Of a DNA stretch of 64,000 bases, positions 37,708-46,075 are shown in pieces. The stretch covers positions 186,001-250,000 of the forward strand of contig NZ_CP085337.1 of assembly GCF_020618475.1 (NCBI RefSeq), read 5' to 3'. The translations under genes were made by a program, and so were the position numbers. Under the pieces are notes generated by a model, which had not been told where the DNA came from, searched no databases, and worked only from the letters and a program-made list of their open reading frames with translations. The stretch is from Haladaptatus halobius. Its GTDB lineage: Archaea > Halobacteriota > Halobacteria > Halobacteriales > Haladaptataceae. The stretch's first letter is position 1. Every line of letters begins with the position of its first letter.

Positions 37708-38376
37708 ATGAGCGTCGTTGCAGACGTGACGGTTCCCGCTGACTCATTCACACTCCAACATGCACTCACGACCGAACCAGAGATGATCGTCGAAGCAGAC
37801 CGACTCGCGTCACACAGTGCCGAGGAAGTTATGCCGTTACTCTGGGCTTCCGGTGGGGATTTTGAAGTGTTCCAGAAGGCAATGCAGGACGATCCGACGG
37901 TTAACAACGTAACTGTTATCGAAGAATCTGCGGATAGAGTTCTGTATCAGGTCATCTGGCATGATGAGTTCGTTGATCTCATTAATGAGATGATAGACCA
38001 ACATGCGAGCATTGTTGAAGCAAAAGCGCACGGCGAGAAGTGGCGACTCCAACTGCGGTTCATCGAAGAAGACCAAGTGTCTACTTTTCGTGACCACTTC
38101 ACGGAACGCGGCTATTCATTTCAAGCCAACAAAATATCGTTCTCGACTGCTCCACGACAGCGCACTTACGGATTGACCACGGAACAGCGTGATACGTTAG
38201 TAACAGCATTTCAACGCGGTTATTTTAACGTTCCTCGTGACTTCTCACTCGAAGATCTGGCAGAAGTCTTCGACATTTCTTCAAATGCTGTTTCCCAGCG
38301 GATCCGGCGTGGGTCAGCTAATCTCATTGAACATGCACTGATAATTGGGACTGACACGGCTCGCGACGATGAGTAG
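37708..38376 (+). CDS. Bacterio-opsin-activator (Bat)-like HTH_10 regulator
   Basis: A 222-residue intact transcription regulator. The N-terminal 150 residues form the Bat-type sensor region (VMPLLWASGGDFEVFQKAM, NNVTVIEESADRVLYQVIW). The C-terminal HTH_10 domain (about 160-215) is recognised by TTEQRDTLVTAFQRGYFNVP and LAEVFDISSNAVSQRIRRGS. Such proteins control light-, oxygen- or nutrient-responsive genes in haloarchaea, alone or with HalOD1 partners. A TATA-like tttatatgg lies about 60 bases upstream. Confidence 0.9.
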   Translation: MSVVADVTVPADSFTLQHALTTEPEMIVEADRLASHSAEEVMPLLWASGGDFEVFQKAMQDDPTVNNVTVIEESADRVLYQVIWHDEFVDLINEMIDQHASIVEAKAHGEKWRLQLRFIEEDQVSTFRDHFTERGYSFQANKISFSTAPRQRTYGLTTEQRDTLVTAFQRGYFNVPRDFSLEDLAEVFDISSNAVSQRIRRGSANLIEHALIIGTDTARDDE

Positions 38377-38620
38377 TCTAGATAATCGTGATGGCATACA
38401 TCTTCTCGTAGATTTAAATGCCGTTAATCTCGAGCCTCTGATCTCTTGCTTGAGAATGAGTAACGCAGTGTAATGACGAATGACGCAAACGATTCAACTG
38501 ACGGTTGCTCATCTTCTACCAAACCTCCTCTCTCGTCGTCTACCATTAGTTCTATTAAAAATAGTCTGACGACGCCAGCTGCACCCTGTCTGGAGGCGGA
38601 TACACGGCTGATCAGTGGTT

Positions 38621-38926
38621 TTACTCGTGGTGCTGCTCACCGGACGTGCTGACTGGACTCACCTCTACGCCGCTCATACTGTGAACAACAACCTCGTAGC
38701 CGGCATACGCAAACCTCACTCGACCGTCTGATCGCGTGTCTCCCTCATAGGTTGGTGTGAAGAGGCGATTCAGCGCATCGGGATCGATGACCTCGTAGAG
38801 CGGCGGAAGTTCACGATGCGAGGTGTCGGCTGCATCGGCGATCGCCGCGACAATCTGCTCAGTTACTGACTGCTGTGATGCGTCGTGGCGACGAGTGCTT
38901 GCTGGTGTGGTGGTAGGCGCAGTCAT
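38621..38926 (-). CDS. HalOD1 output-domain protein
   Basis: A 101-residue protein that is essentially one HalOD1 domain (about 18-92). The signature is VTEQIVAAIADAADTSHREL, PPLYEVIDPDALNRLF and RVRFAYAGYEVVVHS. HalOD1 is a haloarchaeal signalling output domain of unknown mechanism. The gene is divergent from a second HalOD1 gene at 39129, with about 200 bases between them that could hold a shared control region. Confidence 0.9.
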   Translation of the reverse strand: MTAPTTTPASTRRHDASQQSVTEQIVAAIADAADTSHRELPPLYEVIDPDALNRLFTPTYEGDTRSDGRVRFAYAGYEVVVHSMSGVEVSPVSTSGEQHHE

Positions 38927-39128
38927 GGCGAATGTTCCAGTATCACGACTAAGACTTTGACGCCCTTAAATCCTGTGTGAGAAAGTGGGTAACAGTACAA
39001 TTCTCAGTGGTTGACAGCTGTTTTGAAAAATAGTAAACTAACCCACATCCATAATGAAATAATGAGCCAGAGGAACTATTACCAGTAAGCACAGTAGCTG
39101 ATAGCGACTGTGGGAGAAGACTACACAA

Positions 39129-39437
39129 ATGGGATTAGAAGACTTCTCACGAGACGACAACGGCTCACAACCCGCGTGGCACACTGAACCATCACCGTCG
39201 ACGACAATCGTTGAGAGGATCGCTGCGCGGGCGGAGGGCTCCAGTGACGATCTCGAGCCCCTGTATGAGGCTATCGATCCCGATGCACTCGATGCATTGT
39301 TTGCGCCGCGCCCTACTGGGAGTGACCGACCCGGTGGCCAGGTCACGTTCACGTATGCTGGCTATACTGTGACAGTCACCAGCGATCGCCCTGGCTTCAG
39401 CATCAACATTGATCCGCTCGACGAACACCGAGAGTAG
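39129..39437 (+). CDS. HalOD1 output-domain protein
   Basis: A 102-residue protein with one HalOD1 domain (about 24-98): TIVERIAARAEGSSDDLEPL, LYEAIDPDALDALF and QVTFTYAGYTVTVTS. It is the divergent partner of the gene at 38621 and convergent with the TrmB gene, whose stop lies 18 bases away. HalOD1 proteins occur as stand-alone units or fused to response regulators and, elsewhere in this window, to a DUF7504 domain. Confidence 0.9.
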   Translation: MGLEDFSRDDNGSQPAWHTEPSPSTTIVERIAARAEGSSDDLEPLYEAIDPDALDALFAPRPTGSDRPGGQVTFTYAGYTVTVTSDRPGFSINIDPLDEHRE

Positions 39438-39455
39438 GTGGCAGGTTCGCACACG

Positions 39456-40289
39456 TTATTCGTCGGCCATCGCGGGATCGTCAGCCGGTTGCAATCCGGA
39501 CGCCATCAAGCGCCGAGCAATCACCACAATCCCATTGTCGAAGCCTCGACCAAACACTGCTTTCTCGGTGTCAATTGCACCAGTCTCCGTCTCATGCACC
39601 GAACTGACCAGAATTGTATTCTGATCAATCAGCAATAATCGACTAATTGTTGTTTCGTCAGCACGAGCGCTTGGTGACCCATTCAGCCACTCCAACCCCG
39701 AAACGAAGACCTCGGCATCAGGCAGTGCCGCTGCAATGTGCTCGCGTAACTGGTCAGTCGCTGTGCCAATGAGGACGCGAAGGCCTGTCTCCTGCGCTGC
39801 TTGGAGTTGATCAAGCAACTCCTCTGTGATGACTTCGTCCCGCCCGACGATGAGCACGATCTCCTGGCCGGCGGCATCAATAAGTTGCCCTGTCCGATTG
39901 CGAATCGGCGTGACGCCCGAGAGCGCCCACACTTCGTGGGTGATCTCCTCATCACTGTCCGGCACTGTTGGTTCGATGTTCTCCATTGCCTCGACGAGTG
40001 TGTCCGTTCGCGACTCATACTCCTGACGCAGTGTTTCGGCAGCCTCTTCGATCGGCACGGCCCGGAACTGCTGTGGATTCGAGTGTTGGATTTCGACAAG
40101 GCCCTTGGTTTCGAGCACTCTGATCGCATCGTAGACGCGCGTTCGTGGTACGTCGGAGGTTTCGCTGATTTCTTTGGCGGTGCCTTTCGGGAGGCGTGAC
40201 AGTGCGACTAAGCACTTCGCCTCATACTCTTTTAATCCGAGTTGCTGGAGCAATTCGACTGCTTGCTGGTGATTAGATACGTTGTTCAT
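39456..40289 (-). CDS. TrmB family transcriptional regulator
   Basis: With the ATG at 40289 the protein has 277 residues. The N-terminal TrmB winged helix (about 8-75) is clear: AVELLQQLGLKEYEAKCLVA, EISETSDVPRTRVYDAIRVL and ETKGLVEIQHSNPQQFRAV. A coiled linker (85-105) leads to a C-terminal PLD-like/effector domain (RLLLIDQNTILVSSVHE, GIVVIARRLMASGL). TrmB-type proteins sense sugars or other ligands. An ATG at 40349 would add 20 residues outside the family. Confidence 0.9.
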   Translation of the reverse strand: MNNVSNHQQAVELLQQLGLKEYEAKCLVALSRLPKGTAKEISETSDVPRTRVYDAIRVLETKGLVEIQHSNPQQFRAVPIEEAAETLRQEYESRTDTLVEAMENIEPTVPDSDEEITHEVWALSGVTPIRNRTGQLIDAAGQEIVLIVGRDEVITEELLDQLQAAQETGLRVLIGTATDQLREHIAAALPDAEVFVSGLEWLNGSPSARADETTISRLLLIDQNTILVSSVHETETGAIDTEKAVFGRGFDNGIVVIARRLMASGLQPADDPAMADE

Positions 40290-40804
40290 GGGTCCCAACC
40301 TTGTGACCGGGGGTTCCGGTGTTATCTCTGGTGTTATGGCGCCGCTCACAAGTGAGTTCCTGCCCAGCTGATTGAGATCCGCTGTCAGGACTCCTGTCCA
40401 TAGGTGCTCGAAGTGTCTCAGCCACCATGAAGCACACTCATACGATTTCCATCACCTTGCTGATTCGCGTCCTATCTGGCTCCAAATTCGGGAAATCGCA
40501 GTTCAAATGTCCGGAAAACGTAGAATATGAGTCTTAAACTTTGGATTTAACATCATGCGACCGTACAGGCTACTCCGACTGTGAAGCATGAGAAGCGTGG
40601 CTGAAGCCGATGCGTCACAGTCCCAGGTGACCACGTGTCACTGGGTTACTCTGGGAGTCACTCAAATCTTCACCCAGATAATCACAGTAGAGCTATGTCG
40701 TGGTGGCTCGAAGCCTTAGGCGGCACGGAGCTCGAAAGGGTCCCAACCAATCGCCGCTCCGTGCTGAAACTGCCACATTCGTGGCAGTTTTCGACCACGA
40801 TCGA
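40290..40804. other. Intergenic, possible microprotein
   Basis: About 500 bases with little recognisable. A 37-codon frame at 40695-40808 (MSWWLEALGGTELERVPTNR) is open but overlaps the end of the opposite wHTH gene and cannot be supported further. Nothing else was found. Confidence 0.3.
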
Positions 40805-41116
40805 TTAGTCAGGGACAATCCCATCAGGAAGCGCTTCTTGATTCTCAACCAGGACAGTGAGGAGTGGCTGGATGTCGTCGAACTGCGGGCCCTTCGTCAC
40901 GCGTTGTGCCTCTTGGTCCCAGGAGATATACCTGTGATCTTCTAACAGAGGGAGGTGCACGTGCTGCATGACGATCGTCTGATCTCGTTCTCCGCCGTCT
41001 GTCTCTACAGTATGTGACGTATCTATCCTGTCGGGGTAGGGAGACCGTTCTGCCAGGGCGAAGAGAACACGTCGTCTGTGGGTATTTGATAGCACATCTA
41101 ACTGTTTACTAAGCAT
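40805..41116 (-). CDS. DUF7344-type small winged-helix protein
   Basis: A 103-residue protein with the haloarchaeal pattern QLDVLSNTHRRRVLFALAER, a variable middle and MQHVHLPLLEDHRYISWDQE. This is the ArsR-like winged helix seen in DUF7344 proteins, in which the histidine-rich HxHLPxL segment precedes the wing. It is shorter than usual at the C-terminus. The ATG at 41116 (residue 8 of the longer frame) fits the domain edge. Confidence 0.75.
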   Translation of the reverse strand: MLSKQLDVLSNTHRRRVLFALAERSPYPDRIDTSHTVETDGGERDQTIVMQHVHLPLLEDHRYISWDQEAQRVTKGPQFDDIQPLLTVLVENQEALPDGIVPD

Positions 41117-41349
41117 AATTGTAATCAATAATAACATCTACTCATCCATAACTTCCCCTCAATTTCATGGAAACTAGTAGCGTGAGGAAGTGAGTGACGC
41201 CCTTTGCAAACCATATGTTGAAGAGATACGTCGACCGTCTCGACCAACGGGGGACTGCAGACGACTATCTGTCGTTCCACACGGGCGAGAACGGCTGGAA
41301 AAGTCTTCCGTGGGGATATAGTCAACTAGCCAGACTCATAGTCACCCGT

Positions 41350-41844
41350 ATGAGCCGTCCGCTTGAGAATGTGGATCGCGGTATCCTCTATCTTCTTCAG
41401 CAAGATGCGCGAAACACGACTGCCCAAGAAATCGGTGAGACCGTTGGAGTCTCACCCAGTACCGTTCGCAACCGCATCGAGCAGCTCGAACCCGACGACA
41501 TTATTCAGGGCTACCATCCCGAAATTGATTATGAGGCAGCGAACCTCCCACTCTGCGTGTTGTTCGTGTGTACCGCCCCGGCAGTTGAACGGACTGAATT
41601 CGTCGAAAAAACACTTGGCGTCCATGGAGTCGTCGATGTGCGCGAGATGCTCACCGGCCGTCGGAATCTCCATGTGGAAGTTGTGGGGACGAGCACGGAA
41701 GATATCACGCGGATCACGGACGCACTGCACGAACTCGGGTTGACGATCGACAGTTCAGAGATCATGCGTCAGCGGCGCGCCCAACCGTTCAATCACTTCT
41801 TTTTCACGGGTGCGCTTGACGACGGCGCCGAGCGTGAAGACTGA
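41350..41844 (+). CDS. Lrp/AsnC family transcriptional regulator
   Basis: A 164-residue regulator with an AsnC-type HTH (about 6-55; LENVDRGILYLLQQDARNTT, EIGETVGVSPSTVRNRIEQL) and an Lrp effector domain (about 65-140; LPLCVLFVCTAPAVERTEFV, VVDVREMLTGRRNLHVEVVG). The frame is open to an ATG at 41194, giving 216 residues; the extra 52 residues do not resemble the family, so 41350 is preferred. It could respond to amino acids. Confidence 0.9.
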   Translation: MSRPLENVDRGILYLLQQDARNTTAQEIGETVGVSPSTVRNRIEQLEPDDIIQGYHPEIDYEAANLPLCVLFVCTAPAVERTEFVEKTLGVHGVVDVREMLTGRRNLHVEVVGTSTEDITRITDALHELGLTIDSSEIMRQRRAQPFNHFFFTGALDDGAERED

Positions 41845-42011
41845 CCACCACTCGATTTTATTGTGGAAATCACAGTTTTAACTGCATTAATTAGGCATCT
41901 CACACCGTATCCCTCAACTATACACAATCCTTCCGCGCTGAGCTGCGCTTCCCACAATGTCTAGGAATAGACATAAACAATCGTTATAGATTTGGGGGTC
42001 AAAACATAGCT

Positions 42012-42386
42012 ATGGAAGACCAGTTCGAGAAGATACCACCTCAAGATGCCACCGCCGAGCAGACGAATCGCCTTTTCAATCTTCTTGCGGATCGACGGCG
42101 ACGATATGTATTGCAACGCCTTCAAACGGCAGATCAACCGATCTCTCTTGAGGAGTTAGTAGCCGACATTAGTGCCTGGGAAGACACGCCACCCCCTGAA
42201 ACCGCTCTGACGGACAAAGTGGACGAAGTCACCGTCTCACTTCAGCACTGCCATCTCCCGAAACTTGCCGATGCAGGGCTCATCGAATATGATCGAGCTG
42301 CTGAAAACGTGGCGTATACTGATCATCCGCAGGTTGAGGCCCTGGTTGATCGTTTCCCCGAACTCTTTCCAGGTGAGGATGAATGA
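42012..42386 (+). CDS. DUF7344-type winged-helix protein
   Basis: A 124-residue protein: NRLFNLLADRRRRYVLQRLQ, SLEELVADISAWEDTPP, VTVSLQHCHLPKLADAGLIE. This is a full DUF7344 winged helix, the same family as the genes at 40805, 43176 and 55558. A TATA-like gttataga lies about 28 bases before the ATG. The product probably binds DNA, and the genes around it are also regulators. Confidence 0.85.
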   Translation: MEDQFEKIPPQDATAEQTNRLFNLLADRRRRYVLQRLQTADQPISLEELVADISAWEDTPPPETALTDKVDEVTVSLQHCHLPKLADAGLIEYDRAAENVAYTDHPQVEALVDRFPELFPGEDE

Positions 42387-42546
42387 AAGAAGTTGATTGA
42401 AAGTAATGTAATGATATGAGAAGCAATGATTTCCGCAGAGAGGTGGGCTTTTGGAGTACCTTCCACGTTAAGTTGTCTATATTCGACTTGCATGCGACCG
42501 ATTGTTACCGTAGATTTTTGTAGTATTATACCGTCTAAACGCCTGT

Positions 42547-42714
42547 ATAGCCGATTTAATTGTCAAAGCCGCAGTGAAAAAGCAGATCGAAGACAAAAAC
42601 GTTTCGAGTGACTTCTATGATGCACTCGACGACGAAGTTGCGACCGTCCTCGACAATGCCGCACGACGAGCCGAGGAAAACGACCGCAAAACAGTCCAAC
42701 CTCGCGATCTCTAG
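42547..42714 (+). CDS. DUF1931 histone-fold-like small protein with ATA in place of the start codon
   Basis: The frame ADLIVKAAVKKQIEDKNVSS, DFYDALDDEVATVLDNAARR, AEENDRKTVQPRDL and stop matches the conserved 55-residue haloarchaeal DUF1931 protein, distantly histone-like, which normally begins MADLIVKAAVK. Here the first codon reads ATA (42547-42549), directly before GCC GAT. No ATG, GTG or TTG lies in frame upstream in a suitable place. It is either silenced by a point mutation, translated weakly from ATA, or a sequencing error. The body is otherwise undamaged. Confidence 0.7.
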   Translation: MADLIVKAAVKKQIEDKNVSSDFYDALDDEVATVLDNAARRAEENDRKTVQPRDL

Positions 42715-42771
42715 ACACTCATAGCCTGCTGGTTTTAGCATACTGATCACCCACACGAATGTACACAGTAG

Positions 42772-42957
42772 ATTTACGTAGGTCGCCGTATGCTACCAGC
42801 AACCGGCTACCGGCAACGAGCGATGTATGAGACTGTCTTCTCGCCGATCAAGCGCACGCTCTACGACGCCGTGCGTTCGCGAACTTGGTACGGTGAATTT
42901 CGTGAGCTCGTCCTACTGTGTGCGGTTCACAACATCAAGCAGGCTGTCAAACAGTGA
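42772..42957 (+). pseudogene. IS5-family transposase C-terminal remnant
   Basis: After a stop codon the frame reads VGRRMLPATGYRQRAMYETV, FSPIKRTLYDAVRSRTWYGE and FRELVLLCAVHNIKQAVKQ. This is the characteristic end of haloarchaeal IS5-type transposases (RxxxETVFSxIKRxLGxxVRxRxWYxEFRE). The catalytic glutamate region is retained but both aspartate motifs are gone. It lies just behind the DUF1931 gene, so an insertion may have damaged this area. Confidence 0.75.
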
Positions 42958-43175
42958 AATCAAACTCAGTCTGGCGATTCACCACGGCCGGAGAGATCAT
43001 TACTGATTTTAATAGGTGGGTGTATGGTAACGCTACCTCGGAACAGCATCATGATAACAATGGGAGAGCGAGTGATAGCTGGGATATGCGGTGGAATAGT
43101 TGTGACTGCAGGATGATCATGAGCTCGAATAGAGCAGTATTCGCTCCGACGAGCGAATAGCAAGCTCACTATACA

Positions 43176-43727
43176 ATGCATAGATCTAAACTCTCCCAGG
43201 AGCAGGTATTTGATCTTCTCAAGAATTCTCGACGACGATACGCACTCTACTGTCTTCGACGGCAAGGCGACCCCGTCACACTAGCTGATCTAACTGACCA
43301 AGTGGCGGCATGGGAACACGGCATGGCACCAGCTGAGCTAACGAGCGCGCAGCGAAAGACCGTCTATATTTCACTGTATCAGACGCACGTCCCGAAACTC
43401 GACGATGTTGGTCTCATCAACTATGATCGCGAAACCGGAGAGATTGACCTTTCGCGTTGTGCTCGGGCACTTGATACCTATCTCGTTGATAAACCCGGCC
43501 TGATGATCAGGTGGAACCGCTACTATCTCGTACTTTCGCTCATGAGTATCATGCTTCTTGGTGGCGTTTGGTTCAAGGTCGACCCTTCGGCGTTACTTTC
43601 GAGTCTTATGGCTACAATGATAATTGTGACCGCGTACAGTCTCTTGGCGATTCTGCAGTATCTCATCTACCGCCGACGTATTGTGCCGGCAACACCGCCA
43701 GAACTGCGGCGTATCGAAGGCCAGTAA
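43176..43727 (+). CDS. DUF7344 winged-helix protein with C-terminal membrane helices
   Basis: A 183-residue protein. Residues 1-110 form the DUF7344 domain (QVFDLLKNSRRRYALYCLRR, TLADLTDQVAAWEHG, YISLYQTHVPKLDDVGLINY). Residues 115-165 contain two hydrophobic helices (YYLVLSLMSIMLLGGVWF, MATMIIVTAYSLLAILQY) and then a basic end. It is thus a membrane-anchored putative DNA-binding protein, a layout known from haloarchaeal regulators that may respond at the membrane. Confidence 0.85.
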   Translation: MHRSKLSQEQVFDLLKNSRRRYALYCLRRQGDPVTLADLTDQVAAWEHGMAPAELTSAQRKTVYISLYQTHVPKLDDVGLINYDRETGEIDLSRCARALDTYLVDKPGLMIRWNRYYLVLSLMSIMLLGGVWFKVDPSALLSSLMATMIIVTAYSLLAILQYLIYRRRIVPATPPELRRIEGQ

Positions 43728-44233
43728 CTACCGTCAGTGTCCACTGATACAGATTCCGTCACTCACATGAGGAAGAAAGATCCGGCTAGCAACAGGTAAT
43801 AGTTCCAACTCTGAATGAAACTGCCAAACTATCACTCGGCAGGTGGTTTTTGTTGAAAGAATGATTGTCTTATCTTGATCATAGGAAATAATAGTCTATT
43901 CCATCGATTCTATTTGCCACTTCCCAAACAACCATGTCACACCATAACATGCTCTTTACTGTCGGGTATCAGTGAGAACAATGGACTGTGCCACTGACGC
44001 TCGATGAACGTGGGCTACACGGTGCCTAACACCCACTTCTCTCTCACGTTTCAAAGAATGCCATTTAGTCAAAACTATATTATTTGCACGCTTATGCAAC
44101 CAGAGTCATTAAGTCATCATCGTTCATGATGGTATCGCCACCACCAGCGTAGACCGCGATTATAGAGGTAGTGTCTATGTTCGGTAGAGTCCGGAGCTTT
44201 ATAACTAATACACTTACTATGTTCATTGGTAAC
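43728..44233. other. Intergenic upstream of the first microprotein
   Basis: About 500 bases. A short start (MSHHNMLFTVGYQ, 43935-43976) resembles another short start at 35550 (MSYHNLLSTGCL), perhaps remains of the same family. A TATA-like ctttataacta at 44197-44207 lies about 32 bases before the ATG at 44234. Confidence 0.35.
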
Positions 44234-44344
44234 ATGGCAGCAAGCCAACGAACGTTGTACCTCCGTCTGGTGTTGATGATTCAGTTACTTTTTTGGGTCG
44301 GACTCCTTCTACTCGTCTGGATGGCTGCAAGTAGTGTGTTCTAA
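44234..44344 (+). CDS. Single-helix membrane microprotein, copy 1
   Basis: A 36-residue protein, MAASQRTLYLRLVLMIQLLF and then WVGLLLLVWMAASSVF, with one membrane helix over most of its length. It is matched by a 36-residue paralogue at 48682. The TATA box at 44197-44207 fits a leaderless start at this ATG; an ATG at 44219 would add MFIGN. No function is known. The conserved sequence and the shared downstream repeat argue that it is real. Confidence 0.6.
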   Translation: MAASQRTLYLRLVLMIQLLFWVGLLLLVWMAASSVF

Positions 44345-44362
44345 CCTAGCTCAATGTCTTTT

Positions 44363-44400
44363 TCTTCACCACCCCAAGAGTGCCGCTGTAATCGATGCGC
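44363..44400 (+). repeat. Dispersed repeat, copy b
   Basis: This copy ends in agtgccgctgtaatcgatgcg, whose core gccgctgtaatcgatgcgc is identical to 48163-48181. It lies 20 bases after the stop of microprotein copy 1; copy d has the same position behind copy 2. Confidence 0.65.
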
Positions 44401-44454
44401 GTCGGTCGGGGAATCTGTCCGCCACCCGTACAGGGAACTCCCGACACCGTCCCC

Positions 44455-44464
44455 TATATTTAAA
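44455..44464 (+). promoter_or_regulatory. TATA box for the 53-residue gene
   Basis: The sequence tatatttaaa is centred 27 bases before the GTG at 44486. This is a strong leaderless promoter signature and the main support for that small gene. Confidence 0.6.
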
Positions 44465-44485
44465 TGACAACGTGAAAATTAGTGT

Positions 44486-44647
44486 GTGGAACCTGTAGAG
44501 AAACATAGATTCGAAAATCTGGATGTTAGTATTGAGTTCGATGAGGATGGGAACCGAAATGTGATGCTATACTTCTCAACTGGCGAAGGAGAAAGCATTC
44601 CCAAGAATCCAGAAGAATTGGGCGTCATGGTAGAACACCTCTGTTAG
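44486..44647 (+). CDS. Small hypothetical protein with GTG start
   Basis: A 53-residue acidic protein read from GTG: MEPVEKHRFENLDVSIEFDE, DGNRNVMLYFSTGEGESIPK and NPEELGVMVEHLC. The strict TATA-to-start spacing (27 bases) and haloarchaeal amino-acid composition support it. No family is named, though the sequence looks like a compact alpha/beta domain. It is too short to show up unless GTG starts are allowed. Confidence 0.5.
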   Translation: MEPVEKHRFENLDVSIEFDEDGNRNVMLYFSTGEGESIPKNPEELGVMVEHLC

Positions 44648-44702
44648 GCCGAAACTTAACCTACAAACCCAGTGATTAACCCACCAGTGTTGGTTAATAT
44701 CG

Positions 44703-45008
44703 TCAGTCAACCGCTAGCTCATCAATTGGCTTTGTCGTTGATGCACCGAGGGGTTCACCATCGAACACCACTGGTTCGACAAAGACGTTCTCGTGGGCAA
44801 GCACAGGGCGTTTTGCCCGACCCTCCTGTTCGTATTCGACGATGCCCGCTTCGTACAAGATATCTAGATCGCGTTTGACGATGCTGATGTCGCGGTCGAC
44901 CCGGCGTCCAAGGCCACGCATTGAGCGAACGTCGGTCGTCGCGAGTTCGGTGAGCAATTCCATCCGTTTGGGCGTCAGTACTCGTTCGGCCGTCTCACGC
45001 AAAAGCAT
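44703..45008 (-). CDS. Winged-helix regulator (HVO_A0114-like), start uncertain
   Basis: A 101-residue frame, MLLRETAERVLTPKRMELLT, ELATTDVRSMRGLGRRVDRD, ISIVKRDLDILYEAGIVEYE and FVEPVVFDGEPLGAS. This is a winged helix of the kind paired with TumE-type toxins in haloarchaea. The homologous part appears to begin further upstream (NSDYIRRLAEAGFSDVL, to about 45080), but no start codon is found there before a stop. It is either N-terminally truncated or starts at the ATG used here. No toxin gene is next to it. Confidence 0.65.
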   Translation of the reverse strand: MLLRETAERVLTPKRMELLTELATTDVRSMRGLGRRVDRDISIVKRDLDILYEAGIVEYEQEGRAKRPVLAHENVFVEPVVFDGEPLGASTTKPIDELAVD

Positions 45009-45235
45009 GAGAACGTCGCTAAAGCCAGCTTCCGCTAGCCGCCGAATGTAATCACTGTTCTTTGTAACCGTCTCCGCATAACAGGCTATGTAAAAGATGG
45101 TTTACAGTGAGAAGAGAGACCTTATGCAGTTAGTTGCAGATTGTGATAATTGATTCACAGCGAGCAGGTGTATCTTACTCGGTTAGTATCTCACACATAA
45201 CAATTAAGTAATCCCTATCATTTTGGCGTGTCACC

Positions 45236-46075
45236 ATGCAATTATCCGGCTTCGGCCTATCAGATTATAGGCGACTATTGAAAACAGCACTCGATCACGA
45301 TTACGAGTTCTACACCGTGGCCGAGTACTTCAATACGAGTTCCCCGGAGACCCCGTCGATCATTCTCCGACACGATGTTGACCGTCGAGTCAGCAACGCG
45401 ATATCGATGGCCGAGATCGAAACCGATCTGGGAATCGATGCAACGTACTACTTCCGGACAAGTACGTTCGACCCGGCCATCGCCAGTACAATGGAAGCAC
45501 AGGGTCACGAGGTCGGTTATCACTATGAAGACCTTGCGAAAATGCGCGGCGACGTTGAGGCAGCCCACAGGCGATTCGCAACCAACCTCGAGTCGTTCCG
45601 TGAGCACGTTACCATCGATACCGTCTGCTCCCACGGCAGCCCGCTCTCTCCCCATCTGAACACGGACATGTGGGAAGACGCCCGGACACCGGCGGATTAC
45701 GACCTCATCGACAGAGCGTACAACGTGCCGGCCGATGACGGAACCAGCGACCGGGTGTATTTCTCCGATACGGGCCGCGACTGGAACGTGACCGTTCCCG
45801 GCTTTGGTGACGTCCATTCAACCGACGACGTGGTACGCACTCTCAAATCAGGACAGTGCCAGGATCTGTATATTCTCGCACATCCTAGTCGATGGGCGAC
45901 GAGTCGTTTCCAGACCGTTGAACGACCGGCCTGGGATTTCGCCGCCGAGACAGGAAAAGCGTTCGCGAGTGGTGCCCATTCTCTCCAACGAACGAGTGGA
46001 CGGCTCGCCAAACAAACACGCGTCGTGCAAGCGATCCGTACACTATCCAGCGCCTCTCCTCGGAGGGAACGATAG
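45236..46075 (+). CDS. Polysaccharide deacetylase-like protein (NodB homology)
   Basis: A 279-residue protein with the carbohydrate esterase 4 pattern in a short form: RHDVDRR (Asp47, Asp49), a HEVGYHYED metal-binding pair (His91, His96), VCSHGSPLSPHLNTDMW and the late LAHPSRWATSRFQ. It has no signal peptide and so acts in the cytoplasm, unlike the next gene. The stop codon overlaps the start of the next gene by one base (TAGTG), so both are made from one transcript. It may trim or modify a surface glycan precursor. Confidence 0.85.
   Translation: MQLSGFGLSDYRRLLKTALDHDYEFYTVAEYFNTSSPETPSIILRHDVDRRVSNAISMAEIETDLGIDATYYFRTSTFDPAIASTMEAQGHEVGYHYEDLAKMRGDVEAAHRRFATNLESFREHVTIDTVCSHGSPLSPHLNTDMWEDARTPADYDLIDRAYNVPADDGTSDRVYFSDTGRDWNVTVPGFGDVHSTDDVVRTLKSGQCQDLYILAHPSRWATSRFQTVERPAWDFAAETGKAFASGAHSLQRTSGRLAKQTRVVQAIRTLSSASPRRER

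Noticed and set aside
38473-38652. 59-codon frame beginning MTNDANDSTDG
   Set aside because: It runs into the end of the opposite HalOD1 gene, is Ser/Thr-rich without a domain, and its upstream TATA-like sequence is at the wrong distance.
42918-43160. 80-codon plus-strand frame after the IS5 remnant
   Set aside because: It begins inside the transposase remnant in another frame and has no recognisable composition or family.
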